Below, piece by piece: positions 1 to 6,283 of a DNA stretch of 14,134 bases. Numbering within the stretch: position 1 is the stretch's first letter; each line of letters starts with the position of its first letter. The notes under the pieces are model-generated. The model was not told the DNA's origin, made no database searches, and worked only from the letters and a program-made list of their open reading frames with translations. The stretch lies in contig JACRPJ010000085.1 in assembly GCA_016213985.1 (NCBI GenBank), forward strand, positions 1 through 14,134, read 5' to 3'. Source of the stretch: Candidatus Woesearchaeota archaeon (GTDB lineage: Archaea > Nanobdellota > Nanobdellia > Woesearchaeales > GW2011-AR9). A program made the translations under genes and the position numbers.

Positions 1-203
1 ATTCCATTTTTACAATAACCAAACCTAGGATTGCATTGTTTCCCAAATTCTTTGTCAACACAATCAATTTTTACATACCCTACTCCGTGATTTGGGGCGA
101 TAGTTGTGAAAGGGTAATTAGCAATGGCAACATCTGCCAAAGTTGCAGCTTTAAAGAAAGTGCTCTTGCCTACGTTAGCCTTGCCCACAATTCCGACAAT
201 CAT
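1..203 (-). CDS. OBG/YchF-family GTPase, N-terminal part (cut by window edge)
   Basis: The minus strand from ATG at 203 reads through the window edge for 67 codons. The product starts [15 protein letters not shown], a P-loop (G1/Walker A) with Ala where Pro is usual in GKPNVGKS. It continues [19 protein letters not shown], matching the switch I region of archaeal OBG-like GTPases, and then GVGYVKIDC and a Cys-containing stretch ([12 protein letters not shown]) typical of the archaeal branch. These proteins bind GTP or ATP and associate with ribosomes or translation; that role is family knowledge. A TATA-like box at 225-234 is centred about 27 bases upstream, so the mRNA is probably leaderless, which supports this start. 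About four fifths of the protein lies outside the window. Confidence 0.9.
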   Translation of the reverse strand, partial: MIVGIVGKANVGKSTFFKAATLADVAIANYPFTTIAPNHGVGYVKIDCVDKEFGKQCNPRFGYCKNG

Positions 204-224
204 TCAGGGTTAAATGAGGGGGTT

Positions 225-234
225 CTTTTTATGG
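225..234 (-). promoter_or_regulatory. TATA-like box for the OBG-type GTPase
   Basis: The minus strand reads CCATAAAAAG, centred about 27 bases before the ATG at 203. That is the archaeal TATA-to-start spacing of a leaderless mRNA. A second AT-rich match (268-277, TATTTAAATA) lies 65-74 bases upstream and could give a longer leader. Confidence 0.45.
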
Positions 235-241
235 TTTTTGC

Positions 242-406
242 TTAGAATTGCAACAGAAGAACAATAATATTTAAATAGTTTTCATCCCCTAAAGAGGAGA
301 ATGCATCTTCTCCATAGAGATAAAGGAAACTTACCACAGCTATCGTTCCCCCAGCAGTCCTTAGCTGCTTTTTTAAGTCCTGGGATTTGTAATTAATTCT
401 AATCAT
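242..406 (-). CDS. possible 54-aa small protein
   Basis: An ATG-started reading frame of 54 codons runs from 406 to a TAA at 242-244, just upstream of the GTPase gene and on the same strand. The product begins MIRINYKSQDLKKQL, then has hydrophobic stretches (TIAVVSFLYLYG and LNIIVLLLQF) separated by a polar segment. I recognise no family. No TATA box sits at the spacing expected for a leaderless start, and no clear Shine-Dalgarno is seen. It may be real, a remnant, or chance. Otherwise the 204-450 spacer holds only promoter elements. Confidence 0.25.
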   Translation of the reverse strand: MIRINYKSQDLKKQLRTAGGTIAVVSFLYLYGEDAFSSLGDENYLNIIVLLLQF

Positions 407-417
407 TACTCAGAAAA

Positions 418-426
418 ATTTAAAAA
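418..426 (+). promoter_or_regulatory. TATA-like box for the PIN-like gene
   Basis: ATTTAAAAA lies 25-33 bases before the ATG at 451, the spacing for a leaderless archaeal mRNA. No Shine-Dalgarno precedes the ATG. Confidence 0.5.
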
Positions 427-450
427 CTACCTTCCAGTTGCTACAAAATT

Positions 451-1464
451 ATGGATGATGAAAGCATGTTTAGCCTAATTAACCTAATAGAGAGCTCTGA
501 CCTAATATTATTAGACACTTCTTTTTTAGGCGTAGATGGGGATTTTTCTAAAGATATTTACAACATCAAAAGCCTCTTGGATTTAGAAGAATTCAGGGGG
601 AGAATAGAAAAAGTCAATCAGTACTGGCTATGGCTGCTACGAAAGGTAATTTCACAACCAAATGTTTATACCACACCAAAAGTAATAGAAGAAGTAAAGC
701 TACTGAGAGAGCACATTCATAAAATCCACCAATTCCATCAATTCGGAGAGAAAATCCTCCAAACTGAGAGATACAAAACCAATACCCATAAGAAGAGTAC
801 CAAAAAAAACAACCGCTGCAGAGATTATTGGAAGAGCTTGATGTTAAAAGAAAAACGTGAAGAAATACCCTCTCCCCAGAGAATAAAAGCAGAAAAAACA
901 AATTTATACTACCGGAGCCGGGAGCTGGATCTTCTAAACACTTTGTGGTGCTACATCAACAAGAGTATTGAGCAGCTTCAGTTATATACTGGAAAATCTT
1001 TCTCTTTTTATTATGATAAAAATGCGGCGCAGGCCCACAACCCCGACTTAAAAGTTGGGGTTTCATGCGGGTCTGCAAATGCCGCATTTTTAGCATGCCA
1101 AAAACTTCGTCCTGAAGGACGGGGTTTTAAACCCCACACAAAAACCTCTGGCGAAGTTTTTGTGCATAAAGAAATAGCTGAAACGGACTATCAAGTAGCG
1201 GGTGCGGGCATTGGTTATTTATTGGATAATCCCGGTAAAGAGATAGGCATTTTCACCGAAGATAATCATTTCAGGGAGATATTGCTGGATTACCTCGCCA
1301 GTAACCATTCTCTTTCTACCCCAGGAGCCATAACTGTATATTGCTTTAAACAAGAGCCAGAGAACCCAGAACAACCAATGCTAAAAGAAAAAATAAGCAG
1401 TCGAGATTATAGAGATTATAACAAAGAAGAACTCAGAATGCTAAACAATTGCATGAACATTTAG
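451..1464 (+). CDS. PIN-like domain protein carrying an in-frame palindromic insertion
   Basis: The 337-aa product has the order of acidic motifs expected of a PIN-fold ribonuclease: LILLDTS with Asp22 near the N-terminus, TTPKVIEEVK with Glu80/81, then TDYQVAGAGIGYLL with Asp246, and IFTEDNHF with Glu270/Asp271 near the C-terminus. PIN proteins cut RNA using bound divalent metal, but this one is much longer than the usual 130-150 aa. It has a long basic helical insert (about residues 85-190). Residues 191-240 are encoded by DNA that is almost entirely inverted repeats (1021-1170) and have a different composition, rich in Ala, Gly, Cys and Pro. The reading frame is kept, so the insertion may be tolerated as a surface loop just before the third acidic motif. 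It starts a same-strand run with the zinc-ribbon gene 10 bases downstream. The PIN assignment rests on motifs only. Confidence 0.7.
   Translation: MDDESMFSLINLIESSDLILLDTSFLGVDGDFSKDIYNIKSLLDLEEFRGRIEKVNQYWLWLLRKVISQPNVYTTPKVIEEVKLLREHIHKIHQFHQFGEKILQTERYKTNTHKKSTKKNNRCRDYWKSLMLKEKREEIPSPQRIKAEKTNLYYRSRELDLLNTLWCYINKSIEQLQLYTGKSFSFYYDKNAAQAHNPDLKVGVSCGSANAAFLACQKLRPEGRGFKPHTKTSGEVFVHKEIAETDYQVAGAGIGYLLDNPGKEIGIFTEDNHFREILLDYLASNHSLSTPGAITVYCFKQEPENPEQPMLKEKISSRDYRDYNKEELRMLNNCMNI
1021..1092 (+). repeat. nested inverted repeat inside the PIN-like gene (left part)
   Basis: AAATGCGGC near 1020-1028 pairs with GCCGCATTT near 1081-1089. Between them AACCCCGACTT and AAGTTGGGGTT form an 11-bp stem with one G-T pair and a two-base loop. 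CATGC near 1064 can also pair with GCATG at 1093-1097, an alternative fold. The segment encodes residues 191-214 of the host gene in frame. A hairpin of this kind recalls ends of IS200/IS605-type elements, but no transposase is present, so that link is speculative. Confidence 0.6.
1099..1162 (+). repeat. palindromic repeat, copy A (shares a core with 6063-6116)
   Basis: CAAAAACTTCG (1099-1109) and CGAAGTTTTTG (1152-1162) form an 11-bp outer stem. Inside are CGTCC-TGAA-GGACG (1108-1121) and GGGG-TTTTAAA-CCCC (1121-1135). CACAAAAAC near 1136 can also pair with GTTTTTGTG near 1156, an alternative. The core matches copy B at 6063-6116 in the invariant letters TTCG, CTGAAG, CG and GGTTT, while the paired letters between them change together. 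The copy is translated in frame within the PIN-like gene. Confidence 0.7.
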
Positions 1465-1474
1465 GACGAAAAAT

Positions 1475-1636
1475 ATGGCCATCTCTTACAAACAAAAATG
1501 CTCCCGGTGTAAACAGAATTTTGTGTTAGTCACCTGGAAAACCAAATTCCCCGTCTGCTATGAGTGCCAGAAGAGTCAATTACAAGGAGATATCACCGAC
1601 CCAGAAATGAAAAAGTTACTGGAAATACCTGAATAA
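1475..1636 (+). CDS. small zinc-ribbon protein (53 aa)
   Basis: A short frame from ATG 1475 to TAA 1634-1636 encodes a protein with two CxxC knuckles: CSRC at residues 9-12 and CYEC at 28-31, separated by a 15-residue beta-like segment (NFVLVTWKTKFPV). This is the layout of a small zinc ribbon, which would bind one Zn2+ through four cysteines. An acidic tail (DPEMKKLLEIPE) follows. Small single-ribbon proteins are frequent in archaea and often bind nucleic acid or a partner protein; the actual role is not visible here. It starts 10 bases after the PIN-like gene stops and was probably co-transcribed with it; a weak GGACGA precedes the start. Confidence 0.75.
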   Translation: MAISYKQKCSRCKQNFVLVTWKTKFPVCYECQKSQLQGDITDPEMKKLLEIPE

Positions 1637-1637
1637 T

Positions 1638-1647
1638 TATATAAAGA
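1638..1647 (+). promoter_or_regulatory. possible TATA box
   Basis: TTATATAAAG overlaps the end region of the zinc-ribbon gene, 35-44 bases before the ATG at 1682, so transcription would start with a leader of roughly 10-15 bases. Confidence 0.4.
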
Positions 1648-1681
1648 AAATTCTTTTTTGCGCTCGATTAAAATTAACTAT

Positions 1682-1771
1682 ATGAAATACGGCCATTTGT
1701 CGGAGAAACAAATAGAATATTTCAAGAAAACCGTGGAGAAGATGAAGAAAGAGCAGTTGACCTCAACTTAA
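1682..1771 (+). CDS. possible 29-aa basic peptide
   Basis: ATG 1682 to TAA 1769-1771 encodes a short helical, lysine- and glutamate-rich peptide (MKYGHLSEKQIEYFKKTVEK and on). It follows a TATA-like box, and the residue pattern looks like a real amphipathic helix rather than random sequence. No family is recognised. Its last codons contain a small perfect palindrome, AGTTGA-CC-TCAACT. It may be a genuine small protein or the start of a degraded gene. Confidence 0.35.
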   Translation: MKYGHLSEKQIEYFKKTVEKMKKEQLTST

Positions 1772-1803
1772 CCGCCTACAAAACTACTTACAAAAATGTC
1801 TCA

Positions 1804-1818
1804 CTTTTCTAAGAAAAG
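1804..1818. repeat. short perfect hairpin in the spacer 1772-1877
   Basis: CTTTTC-TAA-GAAAAG gives a 6-bp stem with a 3-base loop. It may mark the 3' end of the upstream transcript, but it lacks a following T run. The rest of the spacer holds GGGTTCCC and a GGTGAG before the next ATG. Confidence 0.35.
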
Positions 1819-1877
1819 AATTTAAGCCGGGTTCCCTTCTAAAGCGGGTAATGTAACCAGATGTCGCAGGTGAGAAT

Positions 1878-2180
1878 ATGGATGCGCCCTACCAACATGA
1901 AAAAGCAGCGGTAATGAAGCTATACTTTGATATCATTAAGGATTACAGTAAAATCATCTCAAAATTAAATTATTTGGAACAAGTATTTAATCTCCCTTCG
2001 GATACTCTTTCCCCGAGCAGAATCATCGGAGATGATCCATCTGCGAAAACCAGCGGATTTTATGCTTCCCTTCTACCCCCCTCTGGCAGCAAGGATACTG
2101 TGCACGCCTATGCTAATTCTCTCTGGGAGGAATATCTTGATTCAAAGAGGAGTAAAGGTTATAGCCTTAACCAGAATTAG
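1878..2180 (+). CDS. unrecognised 100-aa protein
   Basis: The frame opens at ATG 1878, preceded by GGTGAG five bases upstream, a usable Shine-Dalgarno that decides the start. The product is soluble-looking. An N-terminal helical region (KAAVMKLYFDIIKDYSKIIS and LNYLEQVFNLPSD) is followed by a Ser/Pro/Gly-rich middle (LLPPSGSKDT) and a second helix (HAYANSLWEEYLDSKRSKGY). There are no cysteines, no membrane segment and no catalytic motif I can name. It sits between a peptide-sized ORF and tldD. I would call it a hypothetical protein. Confidence 0.5.
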   Translation: MDAPYQHEKAAVMKLYFDIIKDYSKIISKLNYLEQVFNLPSDTLSPSRIIGDDPSAKTSGFYASLLPPSGSKDTVHAYANSLWEEYLDSKRSKGYSLNQN

Positions 2181-2218
2181 AAGGCAATAGGGGAAGAATT
2201 AAAAAATTATGGAGAAAA

Positions 2219-2228
2219 GTATTTAAGG
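2219..2228 (+). promoter_or_regulatory. TATA-like box for tldD
   Basis: GTATTTAAGG lies 21-30 bases before the ATG at 2249. Spacing and the lack of a Shine-Dalgarno point to a leaderless tldD-tldE transcript. Confidence 0.45.
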
Positions 2229-2248
2229 CGGTTAGTAATTATAAAAGT

Positions 2249-3670
2249 ATGCATGAGGATTTAGCGGAGTTTTCCTTAGCTTACCTAAAAAAAGCAGGGG
2301 TGGAATATGCGGAAGCACGATTAGAAGAACACCAAACTAACCGATTCATTCTTAAGAACAGCCGGCTGGAAGCAGGCGGCTCTAATCATTATTATGGGCT
2401 GGGCTTAAGGTACATTCTCCACAAAACCATGGGTTTTATTTCGGCCAATGATTTTGGCAAAGACGACAAAGAAAAAATTAAACAGCTGATGGAACAATCT
2501 TTAAAACTAACTGCAAAATCTTCTAAGATTAAAGAAGCCATTAACTTTTCCCCCGCCCAAGCCGTTAAAGAGGATTACCAGACTCTTCAGAAAATTAAAA
2601 TTCAGGATTTTCCCACGGAAGAGAAAATAAAACTTATAGCTGAAATTGATAAGTCGGTTCTAGCTGCTAAAGTAAAAGTGCCTAATCGTTATTTTTCTCT
2701 TTCAGATGATCTGCTCTATAAATTTTACCTAAATTCCGAAGGAACAAAAATCACCGCTAAAATTCCCCGCGTGGTATTAATGTACTATCTAACTCTAGTC
2801 GAGAATAACCAACCAGTGCAGAGGTATTGGGAGTATGGCTCCTCCTGCGGCTATGAAAGTTTTGGACGGTGGCAGCTGGATAAAAAACTGCCTGAGGAAA
2901 TCAAAGCTCTGGCTAAAAACGTTAAGTTGGGCATCAAACCTCCGCAGCAGGCGGATGTAGTAGTAGCTCCTGAAGTTACCGGCATTATGGTTCATGAGTC
3001 TGCCGGCCATCCTTATGAAGCTGACCGAATTTTCGGCAGAGAAGCGGCCCAGGCAGGAGAATCATTTATTAACCAAAAAATGCTAGGAAAAAAAATTGGC
3101 CAGGAATGCATTACGGTAGCCGATGATCCCACTTTACCAGGAAGTTATGGCTATTTTCTTTACGATGATGAGGGAGTCAAAGCCCGCAGAAAATTACTGG
3201 TTAAAAATGGCCTGATTAACGAGTTTTTACATAACCGGGAGACGGCTGCTCGTTTAAGCCTCGCTTCTAACGGCTCTGCCCGGGCAAATAATTATGATAA
3301 AGAAGCGATGGTCAGAATGTCTAATACTTTTTTAATGCCAGGTAATTATACTGAAGAAGAATTGTTTGAAGATATCAAACTCGGTGTTTATATCAAGAAC
3401 TTCATGGAATGGAATATCGACGATAAGAGACTAAACCAGAAGTATGTGGGCAATGAAGCCTACTTGATTAAAAATGGTCGACTGACCGACCAGCCAGTTA
3501 AAAAACCAGCCATCGAAATTACTACTCCTAAACTGTGGAGTTCCGCCGATGCCGTGGCTAATAATTCTGAGTACCATGCCGGCAACTGTGGTAAGGGAGA
3601 GCCGATGCAGGCCATTCCAGTATGGTTTGGCGGCCCCAGTTTTAGAATAAGAAACCTCCGGTTAAGCTAA
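2249..3670 (+). CDS. tldD: TldD metalloprotease
   Basis: The 473-aa protein has the TldD zinc motif HESAGH at residues 249-254 (His249, Glu250, His254) followed by PYEADR, and the late Cys of NCGKGEP at residue 447. Both are characteristic of the active subunit. Length matches the family (about 450-480 aa). An N-terminal domain (about 1-190) precedes the catalytic one, which includes the conserved DDPTLPGSYGYFLYDDEG and RMSNTFLMPG stretches. TldD pairs with TldE to form a cytoplasmic protease that degrades short unfolded peptides; in bacteria it also matures microcin B17 and helps destroy CcdA. tldE starts one base after the tldD stop, so the two are one operon. All key residues are present. 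Confidence 0.95.
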   Translation: MHEDLAEFSLAYLKKAGVEYAEARLEEHQTNRFILKNSRLEAGGSNHYYGLGLRYILHKTMGFISANDFGKDDKEKIKQLMEQSLKLTAKSSKIKEAINFSPAQAVKEDYQTLQKIKIQDFPTEEKIKLIAEIDKSVLAAKVKVPNRYFSLSDDLLYKFYLNSEGTKITAKIPRVVLMYYLTLVENNQPVQRYWEYGSSCGYESFGRWQLDKKLPEEIKALAKNVKLGIKPPQQADVVVAPEVTGIMVHESAGHPYEADRIFGREAAQAGESFINQKMLGKKIGQECITVADDPTLPGSYGYFLYDDEGVKARRKLLVKNGLINEFLHNRETAARLSLASNGSARANNYDKEAMVRMSNTFLMPGNYTEEELFEDIKLGVYIKNFMEWNIDDKRLNQKYVGNEAYLIKNGRLTDQPVKKPAIEITTPKLWSSADAVANNSEYHAGNCGKGEPMQAIPVWFGGPSFRIRNLRLS

Positions 3671-3671
3671 A

Positions 3672-4994
3672 ATGATTACCCACATTTCCGAACAACTGAA
3701 AAAAGAAATGCTCAAAGCGGGAGCAGATGAAGTGGTAGTAATTACTACCCAGCAAAAAGCCACCCAGCTTAAGTTTGTGAATAATAAAATTGCTAAAACC
3801 GGAACGGAAGAATTCATCAATTATGATCTTTTTATTACTAAAAACAAAAAAATTTTAACTACTAGTTTTATGCCCTCAGAAAAAGAAACCATCAAAGAGT
3901 TCTGCCAAAAAAACGTCAAATTAATTAATTATCTTCCACCGAATAAAAATTACAAAGGCCTGGCGGAGGGACCTTTCAAATATCGAAAAATAGAGCAATC
4001 TTACGATCCCAAAATCGAAAAGCTGGGAGAAAAAGCCGTGGACATCATTGAAGAGGGAATTAACGCTGCTCTAACAGAAGGAGCCAAAAGAGTAGCGGGA
4101 AATCTGGAGTTATATTCATTCGAAAATTTCATCACTACTTCACACAATGTTGAGTTTTCAGAAAAAGGGACAAAATGGTACAGTTCGGTTAGAGCACTAG
4201 TTGATCAATATGCTACGGGACACATGACGAGCTGCGGCAGAATGCTTCCGATAAAAATAGAAGAGACGGCCAGCTTCGCAGGGGAAATCGCTAAAAAAGC
4301 TAAAAATCCACAACCGGGGGTGGAAGGAAAATTCGATTTGATTTTTGAGCCTTTGCCATTAGCTAACCTGTTTAATCTAGCCGCTTATGCCGCTTCCATC
4401 TTTGAATTTGAATCCGGGTTATCTTTCTTAACCAGATTAAATGAAAGATTTGGCAGCGAAAAAGTAACTTTAGCGGATGATGCAACTCTGCCTAATGGCT
4501 TTAACTCCACCGCAGCAGATTTAGAAGGCGTGCCTACCCGGAGGAATATTATTTTAGATAAGGGTATTTTTAAGACTTATCTCCACAACACCTCCACCGC
4601 CAGAAGATACAAAACCCAAACCACGGGTAATGCAGGATTGATTTCACCCGGACCGTGGAATGTGTGGGTAGCTCCGGGAGATCATAAAAAAGAAGAGTTG
4701 TTTAAAGAAATTAAAAGAGGGGTTTATATCACCAATATCTGGTATACGCGTTTCCAAAACTACATTACGGGAGAATTTTCTACGATACCAAGAGATGGAA
4801 TTTTCCTGATTAAAAACGGTAAAATTGAGTATCCCATCAAAGAAATTAGGATAAAGTCCACCATGCCAGAGTTTCTTAAAAACATCTCCGCTTTGAGCAA
4901 CAAACAGCACCAAATCAAAAGCTGGGAGGCAGATACGCCTACTTTCACTCCTGCCGTCCTAGTTAAAAATATTACCATAACCAAACCAAAATAA
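3672..4994 (+). CDS. tldE: TldE/PmbA, partner of TldD
   Basis: The 440-aa protein is a TldD/PmbA-fold protein without the HExxxH motif: the corresponding region (FDLIFEPLPLANLF) has no zinc ligands, as expected for TldE, the non-catalytic subunit. It keeps family segments such as LADDATLPNGFNSTAADLEG, PTRRNIILDKG and YLHNTSTARRY. TldE joins TldD in a heterodimer that forms the closed substrate chamber. The start ATG lies one base past the tldD stop, so translation is probably coupled. The gene ends at 4994, followed by a 171-base spacer before the convergent gene at 5166. Confidence 0.93.
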   Translation: MITHISEQLKKEMLKAGADEVVVITTQQKATQLKFVNNKIAKTGTEEFINYDLFITKNKKILTTSFMPSEKETIKEFCQKNVKLINYLPPNKNYKGLAEGPFKYRKIEQSYDPKIEKLGEKAVDIIEEGINAALTEGAKRVAGNLELYSFENFITTSHNVEFSEKGTKWYSSVRALVDQYATGHMTSCGRMLPIKIEETASFAGEIAKKAKNPQPGVEGKFDLIFEPLPLANLFNLAAYAASIFEFESGLSFLTRLNERFGSEKVTLADDATLPNGFNSTAADLEGVPTRRNIILDKGIFKTYLHNTSTARRYKTQTTGNAGLISPGPWNVWVAPGDHKKEELFKEIKRGVYITNIWYTRFQNYITGEFSTIPRDGIFLIKNGKIEYPIKEIRIKSTMPEFLKNISALSNKQHQIKSWEADTPTFTPAVLVKNITITKPK

Positions 4995-5122
4995 AGCCTC
5001 ACCTCATATTTGGGTAAAGGATAATATTTATCTAATGCTTTATTAATGGCTTCTTTGCTTATTGATTTATGTTCAACATTATGACCGGTTATAAATATAA
5101 CCTCATCAATTACATGTTCTAT
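4995..5122 (-). other. possible coding remnant in the spacer after tldE
   Basis: On the minus strand, a frame without ATG follows a TGA at 5123-5125 and reads EVIFITGHNVEHKS, then SKEAINKALDKYY and PLPKYEV before running into the tldE 3' end. The mix of hydrophobic strand and helix looks protein-like, so this may be the tail of a degraded gene that once followed the ORF at 5166-5627. No intact start is present and I assign no function. Confidence 0.25.
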
Positions 5123-5165
5123 TCAATTGAGAAAAAGACTTAAAATGTGTTGAGCGGGACTAAAA

Positions 5166-5627
5166 TTAATCCAATTGCTTCTTTAGTTGTTCCATTTCGT
5201 AACCAACTGTGTATATATCTAATTCACCAATTCTTGGAACTAATAGACTAAAAATAGGATCTCTTCCAGCATATATTCCTGTAAAATCAATATCACTATC
5301 TGGAACTACAAGAATGGATTTTTTGGATTTAGGACTATGACTTCCTGGATTACATACACACAATAATAGCCCAGAATATTTCCCATCAACTTTATTTATC
5401 CATGATTGAACAGCATATTCTTTCTTTCCATCAAAATATACCCATTTACCATTTGTATCACCATCTGCTGCCAATAATGCATATCTATCTAAACCATGAA
5501 TTTTACCATAAAGATCTATATATTCTCTATATTCTGGTCTGTTTCCAAAAAAGTGATCTATAGTATATAACATTAATAATGGTATATTTTCGGTATTAAA
5601 AAAGTTCTTTTTATTGAACTTTCTCAT
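5166..5627 (-). CDS. unrecognised 153-aa protein
   Basis: ATG at 5627, preceded by a TATA-like box 24-33 bases upstream, opens a 153-aa frame. A basic N-terminus (MRKFNKKNFF) is followed by a helix (LLMLYTIDHFFG), then alternating strands: GKWVYFDGKKEYAVQSW, GLLLCVCNPG and KKSILVVPDSD. The spacing of ADGDTNG, CNPGSH and VVPDSDIDF suggests a compact alpha/beta domain, perhaps with acidic surface residues, but I recognise no family and no catalytic signature. There is no signal peptide. It converges on tldE and is followed by a possible coding remnant. Confidence 0.6.
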   Translation of the reverse strand: MRKFNKKNFFNTENIPLLMLYTIDHFFGNRPEYREYIDLYGKIHGLDRYALLAADGDTNGKWVYFDGKKEYAVQSWINKVDGKYSGLLLCVCNPGSHSPKSKKSILVVPDSDIDFTGIYAGRDPIFSLLVPRIGELDIYTVGYEMEQLKKQLD

Positions 5628-5650
5628 ACTAATCAGTTAAAATTCTATCT

Positions 5651-5660
5651 TTATAAAGTT
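5651..5660 (-). promoter_or_regulatory. TATA-like box for the 5166-5627 gene
   Basis: CTTTATAAAG-type sequence (minus strand) 24-33 bases before the ATG at 5627; leaderless spacing. Confidence 0.5.
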
Positions 5661-5693
5661 TTTTATTGTTTACGACTACGTAATTAATATATT

Positions 5694-6062
5694 GGAATTT
5701 TAGTTCCACTTTGATCCTGTTCCTTTATCGCATTTCGTGCTTGATTGGTTGGTCTTTTTCTCAACTTTGCGAACGCAATTTTACCCCACTCTACAAGGTA
5801 AAAGAATAGAACAGGAATTTCGATGTATAACGAAAACTTGCTGTTCGGAGCTACAAGAAATGAAACTAATGATTTCATTTCTGTACAGAAAGCTATGCTT
5901 TCTTGTATCCACGAGCTAAACGCTCAGAAATCCTATAGATTTCTGGCGCACAGAAATGCAAAGCATTTCTCGTGGCCCGTGGTTTTACGCTCCTCGCCTC
6001 CAGCGAGTTTTCGGAACACGGAAAACATAGTTTTCCGGTTCAGAAGGCAGAAGCCTTCTTGA
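5694..6062. repeat. dense array of short hairpins, non-coding
   Basis: Almost every part of this tract folds. Stems in order: GGAA/TTCC (5694-5707); TTGCG/CGCAA (5767-5778); TTTTACC/GGTAAAA (5779-5803); GAACAG/CTGTTC (5809-5846) enclosing TTTCG/CGAAA; AGAAATGAA/TTCATTTCT (5856-5882); AGAAAGC/GCTTTCT (5887-5903); AGAAATC/GATTTCT (5926-5944); AGAAATGC/GCATTTCT (5952-5970); CTCGC/GCGAG (5993-6007); CGGAAAAC/GTTTTCCG (6019-6037); AGAAGGC/GCCTTCT (6042-6059). Longer-range pairs enclose groups: TACAAG 5852/CTTGTA 5902, CCACGAG 5909/CTCGTGG 5969, CCGTG 5977/CACGG 6017. Five stems begin AGAA and end TTCT with complementary but different inner bases, so structure rather than sequence is kept. Chance open frames cross the tract but look non-biological. 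It could be a structured RNA or a nest of palindromic repeats. Confidence 0.75.
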
Positions 6063-6116
6063 ATAGGAAATTTCGCACTGAAGTGCGAGGTTTAACACCC
6101 CCGCGAAATTTCCTAT
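6063..6116. repeat. palindromic repeat, copy B
   Basis: ATAGGAAATTTCGC (6063-6076) and GCGAAATTTCCTAT (6103-6116) form a perfect 14-bp stem. Inside, CGCAC-TGAA-GTGCG (6074-6087) is followed by AGGTTTAACACCCCC. The arrangement and the letters TTCG, CTGAAG, CG and GGTTT match copy A at 1099-1162, while stem bases differ and remain paired. Confidence 0.75.
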
Positions 6117-6152
6117 AATGAAGATTCAAGTACTGGAAACGCAGGCAGGCAC

Positions 6153-6191
6153 TTCTTACGCTATTCTCTTCAAAGAACGCAAACGCAAGAA
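6153..6191. repeat. hairpin between copy B and tRNA-Thr
   Basis: TTCTTACG (6153-6160) pairs with CGCAAGAA (6184-6191) with one G-T pair on one strand. It lies directly past the 3' end of tRNA-Thr on the minus strand and could act in 3'-end formation or be another member of the palindromic tract. Confidence 0.4.
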
Positions 6192-6198
6192 GGCGAAA

Positions 6199-6283
6199 AG
6201 CCCCTGGGGAGATTTGCACTCCCGATCTACTGCTTTCTTTTATGAATACGAGGCAGTCGCTATAGCTACTAAGCCACAGGGGC
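6199..6283 (-). tRNA. tRNA-Thr (anticodon CGT) with a 12-nt intron
   Basis: On the minus strand GCCCCTG (6283-6277) pairs perfectly with CAGGGGC (6206-6200), with U73 as in archaeal tRNA-Thr. The D-stem is GCT/AGC, the anticodon stem ACTGC/GCAGT, and the T-arm GGGAG-TGCAAAT-CTCCC. The anticodon loop is 19 nt; removing 12 nt (6235-6246) leaves CTCGTAA, anticodon CGU. Oddities: the D-loop has GC where G18-G19 is expected, the T-loop has G55 instead of U55, and the 12-nt insert gives only a weak BHB (two clear pairs next to the bulges). No CCA is encoded and no TATA box lies directly upstream; transcription probably begins at the partial tRNA copy at 6376. It could be a functional divergent tRNA or a decaying one. 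Confidence 0.75.
6235..6246 (-). other. tiny intron in tRNA-Thr, position 37/38
   Basis: Twelve bases between A37 and A38 of the anticodon loop; TTC and GAA at its ends can pair. It is close to the smallest size known for archaeal tRNA introns, and its BHB is poor, so boundaries could shift by one or two A residues. Confidence 0.5.

Noticed and set aside
36..245. Plus-strand open frame of 69 codons
   Set aside because: It is the antisense shadow of the OBG-type GTPase gene, whose P-loop is clear on the minus strand.
5823..6062. Plus-strand frame of 79 codons through the hairpin array
   Set aside because: The sequence is explained by inverted repeats; the product has no protein-like pattern and no start signal.
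5694..6116. CRISPR array
   Set aside because: The palindromes differ in sequence and spacing; there are no identical direct repeats with unique spacers.
5694..6195. RNase P RNA, SRP RNA or a heavily interrupted tRNA
   Set aside because: I looked for their conserved segments and for paired T-arm/acceptor sequences on both strands and found none; the hairpins also lack the BHB bulges seen in the tRNA introns.
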